Assembly: GCA_016870425.1 (NCBI GenBank)
Contig: VGBQ01000003.1
Span: 1 to 32,103 of the forward strand
Reading direction: 5' to 3'
Source: Actinomycetota bacterium
GTDB taxonomy: Bacteria; Actinomycetota; Actinomycetes; S36-B12
DNA: 32,103 nucleotides
Below, one piece after another: positions 1 to 8,962 of this stretch. The notes beneath the pieces are model-generated. The model did not search any database and had not been told where the DNA came from. It worked only from the letters and a program-made list of their open reading frames with translations. A program made the translations under genes and the position numbers. Within the stretch, counting starts at the first letter, position 1. Every line of letters starts with the position of its first letter.

Positions 1-2766
<2,766 letters not shown>

Positions 2767-2772
2767 CTGGTC

Positions 2773-2801
2773 ATCCTAGACGGGCCCACTGGCGCTCTGA
2801 C
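2773..2801 (-). promoter_or_regulatory. Candidate secA promoter, leaderless geometry
   Basis: Read on the minus strand, TAGGAT (2778-2773) is followed by exactly six bases (GACCAG) and then the GTG start of secA, so TAGGAT sits at -12 to -7 if transcription starts at the start codon. A weak -35-like GTCAGA lies 17 bp further upstream (2801-2796). The same AGGA could also act as a Shine-Dalgarno, so leaderless initiation is an inference. Confidence 0.45.
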
Positions 2802-2830
2802 CGCCCGGCAGTCGCGGCCGACCCGGGCCC

Positions 2831-3421
2831 TCACCCCTCCATGTCGATGCGCACCAGCCCCCAGCGCGCCGCCCGGACCACAGCTTCCGTGCGCGAGCGC
2901 ACCTGCAACTTCTCGTAGATGCGGCGCACATGGTTCCTCACCGTGTTGTCGCTGATCACCAGGGATTCGGCGATCTCGCGGTTGGTGCTGCCGGCGCACA
3001 ACAGCGACAGCACCTGCGACTCTCGCCGTGTCAACTCCGGTGGCCGCGCCCCCGCAGCCTCCGATCGGGGCCCGGCATGGACGACCGTGCGACCCTCCGC
3101 CACGGCCCTCACCGACTGGACGAGCATGGCCTCGTCGATGTCGCGATCCACGGCGCCCTTGATGCCGGCAGCAACGAGCGCACTCAGTGCATCCGTCGTC
3201 GCTGTAGCCACGAGCGCGAGGACGGGAACCTCGCCCACATGAGCACGCATGCGCGCGGCCTCCTCGACCACCCTCGAGGCCGACACCTCCCACACCACGA
3301 TGCTCGGCGTCGCGGAGAGCGTCGCCAGATCGTCAGAGACCTGCCATCCCGCGTCGGCGAGGATCGCGAGGACCCCGCGCCGGACGACCGGCGTCGAGGC
3401 GATCACGAGAGCGGCGGGCAC
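2831..3421 (-). CDS. LuxR-family transcription regulator with degenerate receiver domain
   Basis: This 196-residue protein has a NarL/LuxR layout: an N-terminal receiver-like fold (about 1-115) and a C-terminal LuxR helix-turn-helix (about 128-190, with LTRRESQVLSLL, NREIAESLVISDNTVRNHV and YEKLQVRSRTEAV). The receiver lacks the phosphorylation residues: the acidic pair of normal receivers is replaced by ASTP, the phospho-acceptor Asp position reads VVWEVS, and the conserved Lys near the end of the domain is absent (GIKGAVDRDID). It is therefore probably not a phosphate-controlled regulator, and no histidine kinase is adjacent. The start is GTG 3421, which overlaps the comF end by 19 nt. A second in-frame GTG at 3406 forms a GTGA overlap with the comF stop but would cut into the first beta strand. 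It sits where Mycobacterium and Streptomyces carry the ribosome hibernation factor hpf. DNA targets are unknown. Confidence 0.85.
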   Translation of the reverse strand: MPAALVIASTPVVRRGVLAILADAGWQVSDDLATLSATPSIVVWEVSASRVVEEAARMRAHVGEVPVLALVATATTDALSALVAAGIKGAVDRDIDEAMLVQSVRAVAEGRTVVHAGPRSEAAGARPPELTRRESQVLSLLCAGSTNREIAESLVISDNTVRNHVRRIYEKLQVRSRTEAVVRAARWGLVRIDMEG

Positions 3422-4191
3422 GCGCCCAGTGTGCTGGACGCTCCTGCACCACGTGAGCGTGAGGTGGCCGCGATGGCCGCGACACGGACCCCGGTCACTC
3501 CCGCGGCACGCAGGGCACGGGAGGCCTCAGCGACGGTCGCGCCCGTCGTGATGATGTCGTCGACGATGACGACCGGACCCGCAGGAGGGCGGAGACAGCT
3601 GAGCGCGCCGCCCAGATTCACCGAGCGCGCAGCGGCCGAGAGGCCGGACTGGTCCCGGGTGTGCCGCGTGAGCCGCAGGCAGTTGTCCAACCGCACCACC
3701 GCGTCCGGGAGCTCCTGGGTGACGAGAGCGACCGCCTGCCGGACCACCCTCGCCCAAGCGTCTTCGCCGCGGCGCCGTCGCGCAGCCGCAGACGCGGGTA
3801 TGGGCACAATCGCAATGGAAGCACCGCCGTCTGCCGGTGCGAGGTCGTCCAGCGCGGTGTGGATCGCACGGGCGAGAGCAGGAGCCAGGTGGCCCGCCAC
3901 ATCGCGTCGCCCGCGCTCCTTCCACGAGGTGATGACATCGCGCGCTACGCCGCCGTAGTCCGCGACAACGAACGCGGGCACCCATCCCAGTGGAGTCGGC
4001 GAGGGCCGGTGCGGTCGCGCGGCACCGGCGACGGACGCCAGGCACGCATGGCACACCGCGGACCCGGCGAGTCCGCAGCCCGCGCAGGTCGGCGGGGCGC
4101 CGAGGGCGACCGCGTCCGCCAGGACTCGAGCGAGGCCACCAGCGGCGCGCTTCCAGGCGCGAGCCAGGTCTGGGGCGGGTGGGACAGGCAT
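3403..4191 (-). CDS. comF: ComF-family phosphoribosyltransferase-like protein
   Basis: A ComF-family protein of 262 residues from ATG 4191. It begins with a zinc-ribbon-like Cys cluster (CAGC at 36-39 and CHAC at 47-50) and ends with a type I phosphoribosyltransferase fold carrying the PRPP-binding signature VVIVDDIITTGAT (about 207-219). Related proteins take part in natural DNA uptake in some bacteria, but in actinobacteria the role is not established. The reading frame is open further upstream to a GTG at 4275; I prefer 4191 because the extra 28 residues are Pro/Gly/Arg-rich and unlike the family, although no strong ribosome-binding site precedes either start. It heads the minus-strand run to the LuxR-type gene and secA and is divergent from ahcY. 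In the usual actinobacterial order comF follows lpqB; here that link is broken. Confidence 0.9.
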   Translation of the reverse strand: MPVPPAPDLARAWKRAAGGLARVLADAVALGAPPTCAGCGLAGSAVCHACLASVAGAARPHRPSPTPLGWVPAFVVADYGGVARDVITSWKERGRRDVAGHLAPALARAIHTALDDLAPADGGASIAIVPIPASAAARRRRGEDAWARVVRQAVALVTQELPDAVVRLDNCLRLTRHTRDQSGLSAAARSVNLGGALSCLRPPAGPVVIVDDIITTGATVAEASRALRAAGVTGVRVAAIAATSRSRGAGASSTLGACPPLS

Positions 4192-4204
4192 GTCACCAGT
4201 GACA
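4191..4204. repeat. 14-bp interrupted palindrome at the comF start
   Basis: TGTCAC-CA-GTGACA is a perfect 6/6 inverted repeat with a 2-bp centre. On the minus strand its last base is the A of the comF ATG, so a protein bound here would block comF initiation or a nearby promoter. It runs directly into a TGACACC heptamer (4200-4206) also seen at other gene starts in this window. Operator function is inferred. Confidence 0.4.
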
Positions 4205-4256
4205 CCCCTGGGACGGATGGAGACCAGCCCAGGGGCACCGGGAGTGGACGGGTGCC
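4205..4256. repeat. Two adjacent inverted repeats in the comF/ahcY divergent region
   Basis: CCCCTGGG (4205-4212) pairs perfectly with CCCAGGGG (4228-4235), and GGCACC (4234-4239) pairs with GGTGCC (4251-4256). They lie upstream of the chosen comF start and upstream of the candidate ahcY promoter. They could be operators, a leader hairpin for comF, or chance pairing in GC-rich DNA. Confidence 0.3.
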
Positions 4257-4267
4257 GGGCGGAGAGC

Positions 4268-4292
4268 CTGTGCACAGAATGGGCGCTAGGAT
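4268..4292 (+). promoter_or_regulatory. Candidate ahcY promoter with a 10-bp palindrome
   Basis: TAGGAT at 4287-4292 fits the actinobacterial -10 pattern TANNNT and would give a leader of about 65 nt before ahcY. A perfect palindrome CTGTGCACAG (4268-4277) lies just upstream, about where a -35 or an operator would be; no good -35 hexamer is visible. The ahcY start itself has a good ribosome-binding site, GAGGTG, 7 nt before the ATG. Confidence 0.35.
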
Positions 4293-4365
4293 GGGGTCAC
4301 GCCCGCCGGACCATCGAAGCCTCGTGCCGTCCGCCGGCCCCACCATCATTTCGAGGTGTCCTGTC

Positions 4366-5814
4366 ATGTCCCATCCCCTGTCCTCTGACTACCGCGTGGC
4401 CGACCTGTCGCTGGCCTCCTTCGGCCGCGACGAGATCCGGCTCGCCGAGCACGAGATGCCCGGCCTCATGGCCATGCGCGAGGAGTTCGGACCGCGCCAG
4501 CCCCTCAAGGGCGCGCGCATCACCGGATCGCTGCACATGACCGTCCAGACGGCGGTCCTCATCGAGACGCTCGTTGCGCTCGGCGCGGAGGTCCGCTGGG
4601 CCTCGTGCAACATCTTCTCGACGCAGGACCACGCCGCCGCTGCCGTCGTCGTCGGCCCTGACGGCACCGTGGACGATCCCCGCGGCGTCCCCGTCTACGC
4701 CTGGAAGGGCGAGACGCTCGACGAGTATTGGTGGTGCACCGAGAAGGTGCTCCTCTGGCCCGACGGCGGTGGCCCCAACATGATCCTGGACGACGGTGGC
4801 GATGCGACGCTCCTGGTCCACAAGGGAACTGAATTCGAAGCAGCGGGAGTTGTGCCGAGCACCGATCCCACCGACTCCGAGGAGTACGCCGTCATCCTGG
4901 AGGTGCTGCGCCGCTCGCTCACCGAGGACCCCCAGCGCTGGACCCGCATCGGCGCCAGCATCCGCGGCGTGACCGAGGAGACCACCACCGGAGTGCACCG
5001 TCTCTACGAGATGCAGAAGGAGGGGCGCCTGCTCTTCCCGGCGATCAACGTCAACGACTCGGTCACCAAGTCGAAGTTCGACAACAAGTACGGCTGCCGG
5101 CACTCGCTCGTCGACGGCATCAACCGGGCGACCGACGTGCTCATCGGCGGCAAGGTCGCGGTCGTGTGCGGCTACGGAGACGTGGGCAAGGGGAGCGCAG
5201 ACTCGCTGCGCGGCCAGGGCGCCCGCGTGATCGTCACCGAGATCGACCCCATCTGCGCCCTGCAGGCAGCCATGGATGGCTACCAGGTCGCGACCATGGA
5301 GGACGTCGTCGACACCGCCGACATCTTCATCACGGCGACCGGTTGCAAGGACGTCATCACGGCCGATCACATGGCGCGGATGAAGCACCAGGCGATCGTG
5401 GGCAACATCGGCCACTTCGACAACGAGATCGGCATGGCCGGCCTCGCCCAGATCCCCGGCGTCGTGCGCCGCACGATCAAGCCCCAGGTCGACGAGTGGG
5501 CCTTCGCCGACGGCCACTCGGTCATCGTGCTGTCCGAGGGTCGCCTACTCAACCTCGGCAATGCGACGGGCCATCCGTCGTTCGTGATGTCGAACTCCTT
5601 CACCAACCAGGTGCTGGCCCAGTTGGAGATCTTCACGCGTCCTGACGAGTACCCGCTCGGCGTCTACACCCTCCCCAAGCACCTCGATGAGAAGGTGGCA
5701 CGCCTGCACCTCGACGCCCTGGGCGTCCGCCTCACCGAGTTGTCCAAGGATCAGGCGGAATACATGGGCGTCGACGTGGCCGGCCCCTACAAGCCCGAGC
5801 TCTACCGCTACTAG
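4366..5814 (+). CDS. ahcY: Adenosylhomocysteinase (S-adenosyl-L-homocysteine hydrolase)
   Basis: AhcY splits S-adenosylhomocysteine into adenosine and homocysteine, removing the product inhibitor of methyltransferases and feeding the methionine cycle. The 482-residue product is full length for the bacterial form. It starts at ATG 4366 (SHPLSSDYRVADLSLA) behind GAGGTG. Hallmarks are ITGSLHMTVQTAVLIETL, the substrate-site CNIFSTQDHAAA, NVNDSVTKSKFDN with the catalytic Lys and Asp, the NAD-binding GYGDVGKG motif, NIGHFDNEI, and the C-terminal KPELYRY tail that closes over NAD. It leads the plus-strand block ahead of the CPBP protease and mtrA, as ahcY lies upstream of mtrA in mycobacteria, but a strong hairpin after its stop suggests its transcript mostly ends there. 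Confidence 0.98.
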   Translation: MSHPLSSDYRVADLSLASFGRDEIRLAEHEMPGLMAMREEFGPRQPLKGARITGSLHMTVQTAVLIETLVALGAEVRWASCNIFSTQDHAAAAVVVGPDGTVDDPRGVPVYAWKGETLDEYWWCTEKVLLWPDGGGPNMILDDGGDATLLVHKGTEFEAAGVVPSTDPTDSEEYAVILEVLRRSLTEDPQRWTRIGASIRGVTEETTTGVHRLYEMQKEGRLLFPAINVNDSVTKSKFDNKYGCRHSLVDGINRATDVLIGGKVAVVCGYGDVGKGSADSLRGQGARVIVTEIDPICALQAAMDGYQVATMEDVVDTADIFITATGCKDVITADHMARMKHQAIVGNIGHFDNEIGMAGLAQIPGVVRRTIKPQVDEWAFADGHSVIVLSEGRLLNLGNATGHPSFVMSNSFTNQVLAQLEIFTRPDEYPLGVYTLPKHLDEKVARLHLDALGVRLTELSKDQAEYMGVDVAGPYKPELYRY

Positions 5815-5847
5815 GCGCCCGCCGCACACCAGCAGACGAAGAGCTGA

Positions 5848-5890
5848 CGCAGGGCCGGATGATGTCTCCACCGACGTCTCCGGCCCTGCG
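5848..5890 (+). terminator. Hairpin terminator after ahcY, overlapping the next gene's annotated start
   Basis: CGCAGGGCCGG (5848-5858) pairs perfectly over 11 bp with CCGGCCCTGCG (5880-5890), with a 21-nt loop. It begins 33 nt after the ahcY stop. No U-tract follows, as is common in actinobacteria. The first possible ATG of the next gene (5859) lies in the loop, so that gene may begin at ATG 5892 or later, or the hairpin may attenuate it. Confidence 0.6.
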
Positions 5891-6632
5891 CATGCGCGCC
5901 CCCGCCGACTACCCCGGCTGCCCCGTCACGGTCGACATCGCTCTGGCCGAGGGCCGCGTGCTCACGGCACCGAAATGGGGCATCCCCGACGCGATCATCC
6001 CGCTGCTCGGCTTCGTCATCATCTCCGTCGCCGTCGCCGCGGCCGCCGAGAGCATCGGCCTGCCACTGCCCTGGCTGCTCCTCCTCGGCATCACGCTGCC
6101 CTGGGTCGCGCTGGCTGGCTGGCCCCTCCTCACGACCGCCTTCCAGGGCAACGGGCCGCGCATCGACCTGGGCTTGCGCCTCACGTGGCGTGACGTCGGC
6201 TGGGGTCTTGTCGGGGGCGTTGCCGCACTCGTGGCCGGGGGCGCCATCGCACTCGCGCTCCAGGCCGTCTTCGGAGAGTTCACGTCGACGGCCGCTGATG
6301 TCGGCGAGCAGTTGCGTGACGAGGGCCCCTACCTCGCGGTGGTCGCCTTCGCCCTCTGCATCGCCATCGGCGCGCCGATCGCCGAGGAGATCGCCTTCCG
6401 CGGCATGGCGTACAACGCCCTCGCCAAGCGAGGGCTCGGCACCGTCTGGGTCATCGCCCTCACGACCGTCGCCTTCAGCCTTTTCCACCTCGAGCCGGTG
6501 CGGGCGCCCATCCTCCTCGCGAGCGGGCTGGTCCTGGGGGTGCTGAGGTGGAGGACCCGCAGCCTGGGTGCCCCCATCGTGGCCCATGCCGTCAACAACC
6601 TGCCAGGGGCAGCATTCCTGCTCGTGGGATGA
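5859..6632 (+). CDS. CPBP-family intramembrane metalloprotease
   Basis: A multi-pass membrane protein of the CPBP (CAAX protease and bacteriocin-processing) family, predicted to cut substrates within the membrane. The three family motifs are present: EEIAFRG (EE at 176-177, R at 181), FSLFH (His at 210) and a C-terminal HAVNN (His 243, Asn 246). About six hydrophobic segments precede and include them. The longest form starts at ATG 5859, but that codon is inside the loop of the ahcY terminator hairpin; ATG 5892 (RAPADYPG) is the next and perhaps the real start, removing 11 residues. The stop lies 12 nt before the mtrA GTG. In mycobacteria the place between ahcY and mtrA is held by tmk, so this is a local gene replacement or insertion. 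The substrate is unknown; regulated proteolysis near MtrAB-LpqB is an attractive guess only. Confidence 0.85.
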   Translation: MMSPPTSPALRMRAPADYPGCPVTVDIALAEGRVLTAPKWGIPDAIIPLLGFVIISVAVAAAAESIGLPLPWLLLLGITLPWVALAGWPLLTTAFQGNGPRIDLGLRLTWRDVGWGLVGGVAALVAGGAIALALQAVFGEFTSTAADVGEQLRDEGPYLAVVAFALCIAIGAPIAEEIAFRGMAYNALAKRGLGTVWVIALTTVAFSLFHLEPVRAPILLASGLVLGVLRWRTRSLGAPIVAHAVNNLPGAAFLLVG

Positions 6633-6648
6633 CACCATGATCCCGTGA
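6625..6648 (+). promoter_or_regulatory. Candidate mtrA promoter with a 3-codon leader minicistron
   Basis: TGGGAT (6625-6630) is followed by six bases (GACACC) and ATG 6637, the spacing of a leaderless start. That ATG opens a tiny frame, ATG ATC CCG TGA (6637-6648), whose stop overlaps the mtrA GTG as GTGA. No Shine-Dalgarno precedes mtrA. Ribosomes starting on the leaderless minicistron could re-initiate on mtrA. The box and its GACACC discriminator resemble those of whiB2. All functional claims are inferred. Confidence 0.4.
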
Positions 6649-7322
6649 GAGGTCGTGTCCTGGTCGTCGATGACGACGTAGCGCTCGCCGAGATGCTGGG
6701 CATCGTCCTGCGCGGCGAGGGCTTCGATCCGGTCTTCTGCGCCGATGGCGGTGAGGCTGTCCAGGCGTTCCGGGACTCGCGACCCGACATCATCCTGCTC
6801 GACCTCATGCTGCCCGGCATGGACGGCATCGACGTGTGCCGTGCCATCCGCCAGGAGTCGGGCGTGCCCATCGTGATGCTCACAGCCAAGAACGACACCA
6901 TCGACGTCGTTCTCGGCCTCGAGTCGGGTGCGGATGACTACGTCGTCAAGCCCTTCAAGCCCAAGGAGCTCGTCGCTCGACTGCGTGCTCGCGTGCGCCG
7001 CAGCGATGAGACAGCCGTCGGCACCCTGGAGATCGGTGACGTGACGATCGACGTCGCTGGACACGTCGTGCGCCGGGGGGACCGCATCGTGCCTCTCACG
7101 CCGCTGGAGTTCGACCTCCTGGTCTGCCTCGCTCGCAAGCCGTGGCAGGTCTTTACGCGCGAGGTGCTGCTGCAGGAAGTCTGGGGATACCGCCACGCCG
7201 CCGACACGCGCTTGGTCAATGTGCACGTGCAGCGCCTGCGCGCCAAGATCGAGCACGATCCGGAGCATCCTGAGATCGTGCTCACGGTGCGCGGCGTGGG
7301 GTACAAGGCCGGCCCGCCATGA
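6645..7322 (+). CDS. mtrA: DNA-binding response regulator MtrA
   Basis: MtrA is the OmpR-family response regulator of the actinobacterial MtrAB system, controlling genes for cell-wall hydrolysis, division and replication initiation. The 225-residue product has a complete receiver (acidic residues at 9-11, phospho-acceptor Asp 53 in LLDLMLPGMDG, Lys 102 in KPFKPKELVAR) and a winged-helix DNA-binding domain (about 130-222) with LTPLEFDLLVCLARKP, VWGYRHAADTRLVNVHVQRL and TVRGVGYKAGPP, nearly the mycobacterial text. GTG 6645 is the only initiator before the upstream in-frame stop at 6630. It lacks a Shine-Dalgarno and overlaps a 3-codon minicistron. The stop overlaps the mtrB ATG by 4 nt (ATGA), implying translational coupling. 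Confidence 0.97.
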   Translation: MRGRVLVVDDDVALAEMLGIVLRGEGFDPVFCADGGEAVQAFRDSRPDIILLDLMLPGMDGIDVCRAIRQESGVPIVMLTAKNDTIDVVLGLESGADDYVVKPFKPKELVARLRARVRRSDETAVGTLEIGDVTIDVAGHVVRRGDRIVPLTPLEFDLLVCLARKPWQVFTREVLLQEVWGYRHAADTRLVNVHVQRLRAKIEHDPEHPEIVLTVRGVGYKAGPP

Positions 7323-8962
7323 CGACCAGCCCGACGAGTCCCGCGACTCCGAGGGCTCCGTCGGCCCCACTGCCGATCCTCGGCCTCTGGCGCCGATCCC
7401 TCCTGCTCAGGGTCACCGCCACGACCCTGCTCCTCTCCATGGTCGTCATGACCATCCTGGGCTTCCTTCTGCTCTCGCGCGTCACCACCGGTCTCCTCGA
7501 CTCAGCGGAGCGCACGGCGGTCACCGAGGCGAGCGTGGGCCTCACCGACGCCCAGCGCATCTCCGCGGCAGCAGCCTCCGGCACCAGTGCCGCATCGCCC
7601 GCAAGTGTCGTGGACACCATCGTTGCCTCGCTCGCGGCGCGGGCGGGCAGTCCCCCGCAGTACGACGTCCTGCTGCTCGCTGGAGACACGCAGGGGACCG
7701 CGCCTGAGCGCGGCACCAACCTCGTGTCGGATGCGAGCGTCCCGCCGGCGCTGCGCCAAACCATCCTCGCCACCGAGCGGCAGTCATGGACCTACACCGA
7801 GATCCGCTACCTCGACGGACGCAGCGCACCAGGCATCGTGGTAGGAGCACCGCTCGCCGTGACGGACGTCGGGACCTATGAGCTCTACTACCTCTTCCCC
7901 CTGACCGACGAGGAGACCACGCTCGACCTCGTCCGCAGCACAGTCGTGGGCACGGGCATCCTCCTCGTCGCCCTGCTCGGCGCCGTCGCCGCGGTCGTGA
8001 CGCGCCAGGTCGTGGCACCTGTCCGATCGGCAGCCCGCGTCGCGGAGCAGTTCTCCGAGGGCCACCTGCGCGAACGCATGACCGTGCGTGGCGAGGACGA
8101 CCTCGCTCGATTGGCGACGTCGTTCAATGACATGGCCGACAGCCTGGAGCAGCAGATCCACCGCCTCGAGGAGCTATCGGCGGTGCAGCAGCGCTTCGTG
8201 TCGGACGTCTCCCATGAGCTGCGCACTCCGCTGACGACGATTCGCATGGCGGCTGACCTGATCTTCGAAGGACGCAGCGATCTCGATCCGCCCACGGCGC
8301 GCTCCGCCGAGCTGCTGCAGACCCAGTTGGACCGCTTCGAGAACCTCCTCGGCGACCTGCTCGAGATCTCCCGCTATGACGCGGGGGCGGCCGTCCTGGA
8401 CCTCGAGACCGTCGACCTGGCCGCACTCGTGCGCCGGGCCGCAGAGTCCGCTCGCCCCCTGGCCGAACGCCGGGGTTGCGAGATCGAGGTGACCGCGCTT
8501 GTCGAGCCCTGTCCCGTCGAGTGCGACTCCAGGCGCATCGACCGCGTGCTGCGCAACCTCCTGGACAACGCCATCGAGCACGGCGAGGGTCAGCCGATCA
8601 AGGTGGTCGTCGCGGGTGACGGTTCCGCAGCCGCGGTCACCGTGCGCGACCACGGTGTCGGACTGTCTGAGGCGGATATCGCGCACGTCTTCGATCGATT
8701 CTGGCGGGCCGATCCCGCCCGCGCCCGCACGACCGGAGGCACGGGACTGGGCCTGTCAATCGCCCAGGAGGACACGCGTCTCCACGCCGGCTGGCTCGAG
8801 GCGTGGGGAGCGCCGGGTGAGGGTGCATGCTTCCGGCTCACCCTCCCGTGCCGAGCCGATGTCACCCTTGAAGATTCCCCGCTGCCCCTCGCACCGGAGG
8901 AAGCGCTCGCCGATCCCGACCCCGCGCCGGACAGCGCGAGCGCAGCCGAGGTCAGCGCATGA
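7319..8962 (+). CDS. mtrB: Sensor histidine kinase MtrB
   Basis: MtrB is the membrane sensor kinase that phosphorylates MtrA. The 547 residues run: cytoplasmic N-terminus, membrane segment about 30-53, extracytoplasmic sensor region about 55-205, second membrane segment about 207-228, HAMP linker, dimerisation domain with the phospho-accepting His 299 (FVSDVSHELRTPLTTIRMA), then the ATP-binding domain with N box NLLDNAIEHGEG, G1 DHGVGLSEAD, F box FDRFWRADPARA and G2 GGTGLGLSIA. A Pro/Ala/Asp-rich tail of about 35 residues follows. The start ATG 7319 overlaps the mtrA stop (ATGA), and the stop overlaps the lpqB ATG in the same way, so mtrA-mtrB-lpqB form one coupled unit as in other actinobacteria. 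Confidence 0.96.
   Translation: MTTSPTSPATPRAPSAPLPILGLWRRSLLLRVTATTLLLSMVVMTILGFLLLSRVTTGLLDSAERTAVTEASVGLTDAQRISAAAASGTSAASPASVVDTIVASLAARAGSPPQYDVLLLAGDTQGTAPERGTNLVSDASVPPALRQTILATERQSWTYTEIRYLDGRSAPGIVVGAPLAVTDVGTYELYYLFPLTDEETTLDLVRSTVVGTGILLVALLGAVAAVVTRQVVAPVRSAARVAEQFSEGHLRERMTVRGEDDLARLATSFNDMADSLEQQIHRLEELSAVQQRFVSDVSHELRTPLTTIRMAADLIFEGRSDLDPPTARSAELLQTQLDRFENLLGDLLEISRYDAGAAVLDLETVDLAALVRRAAESARPLAERRGCEIEVTALVEPCPVECDSRRIDRVLRNLLDNAIEHGEGQPIKVVVAGDGSAAAVTVRDHGVGLSEADIAHVFDRFWRADPARARTTGGTGLGLSIAQEDTRLHAGWLEAWGAPGEGACFRLTLPCRADVTLEDSPLPLAPEEALADPDPAPDSASAAEVSA

Noticed and set aside
4192..4275. Longer ComF starting at GTG 4275
   Set aside because: The extra 28 residues look noncoding and would overlap the repeats of the divergent region; it cannot be fully excluded.
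4205..4365. S-adenosylhomocysteine riboswitch upstream of ahcY
   Set aside because: I looked for the conserved SAH-aptamer segments and did not see them; the hairpins present are simple GC stems upstream of the likely start point. A covariance-model search would settle it.
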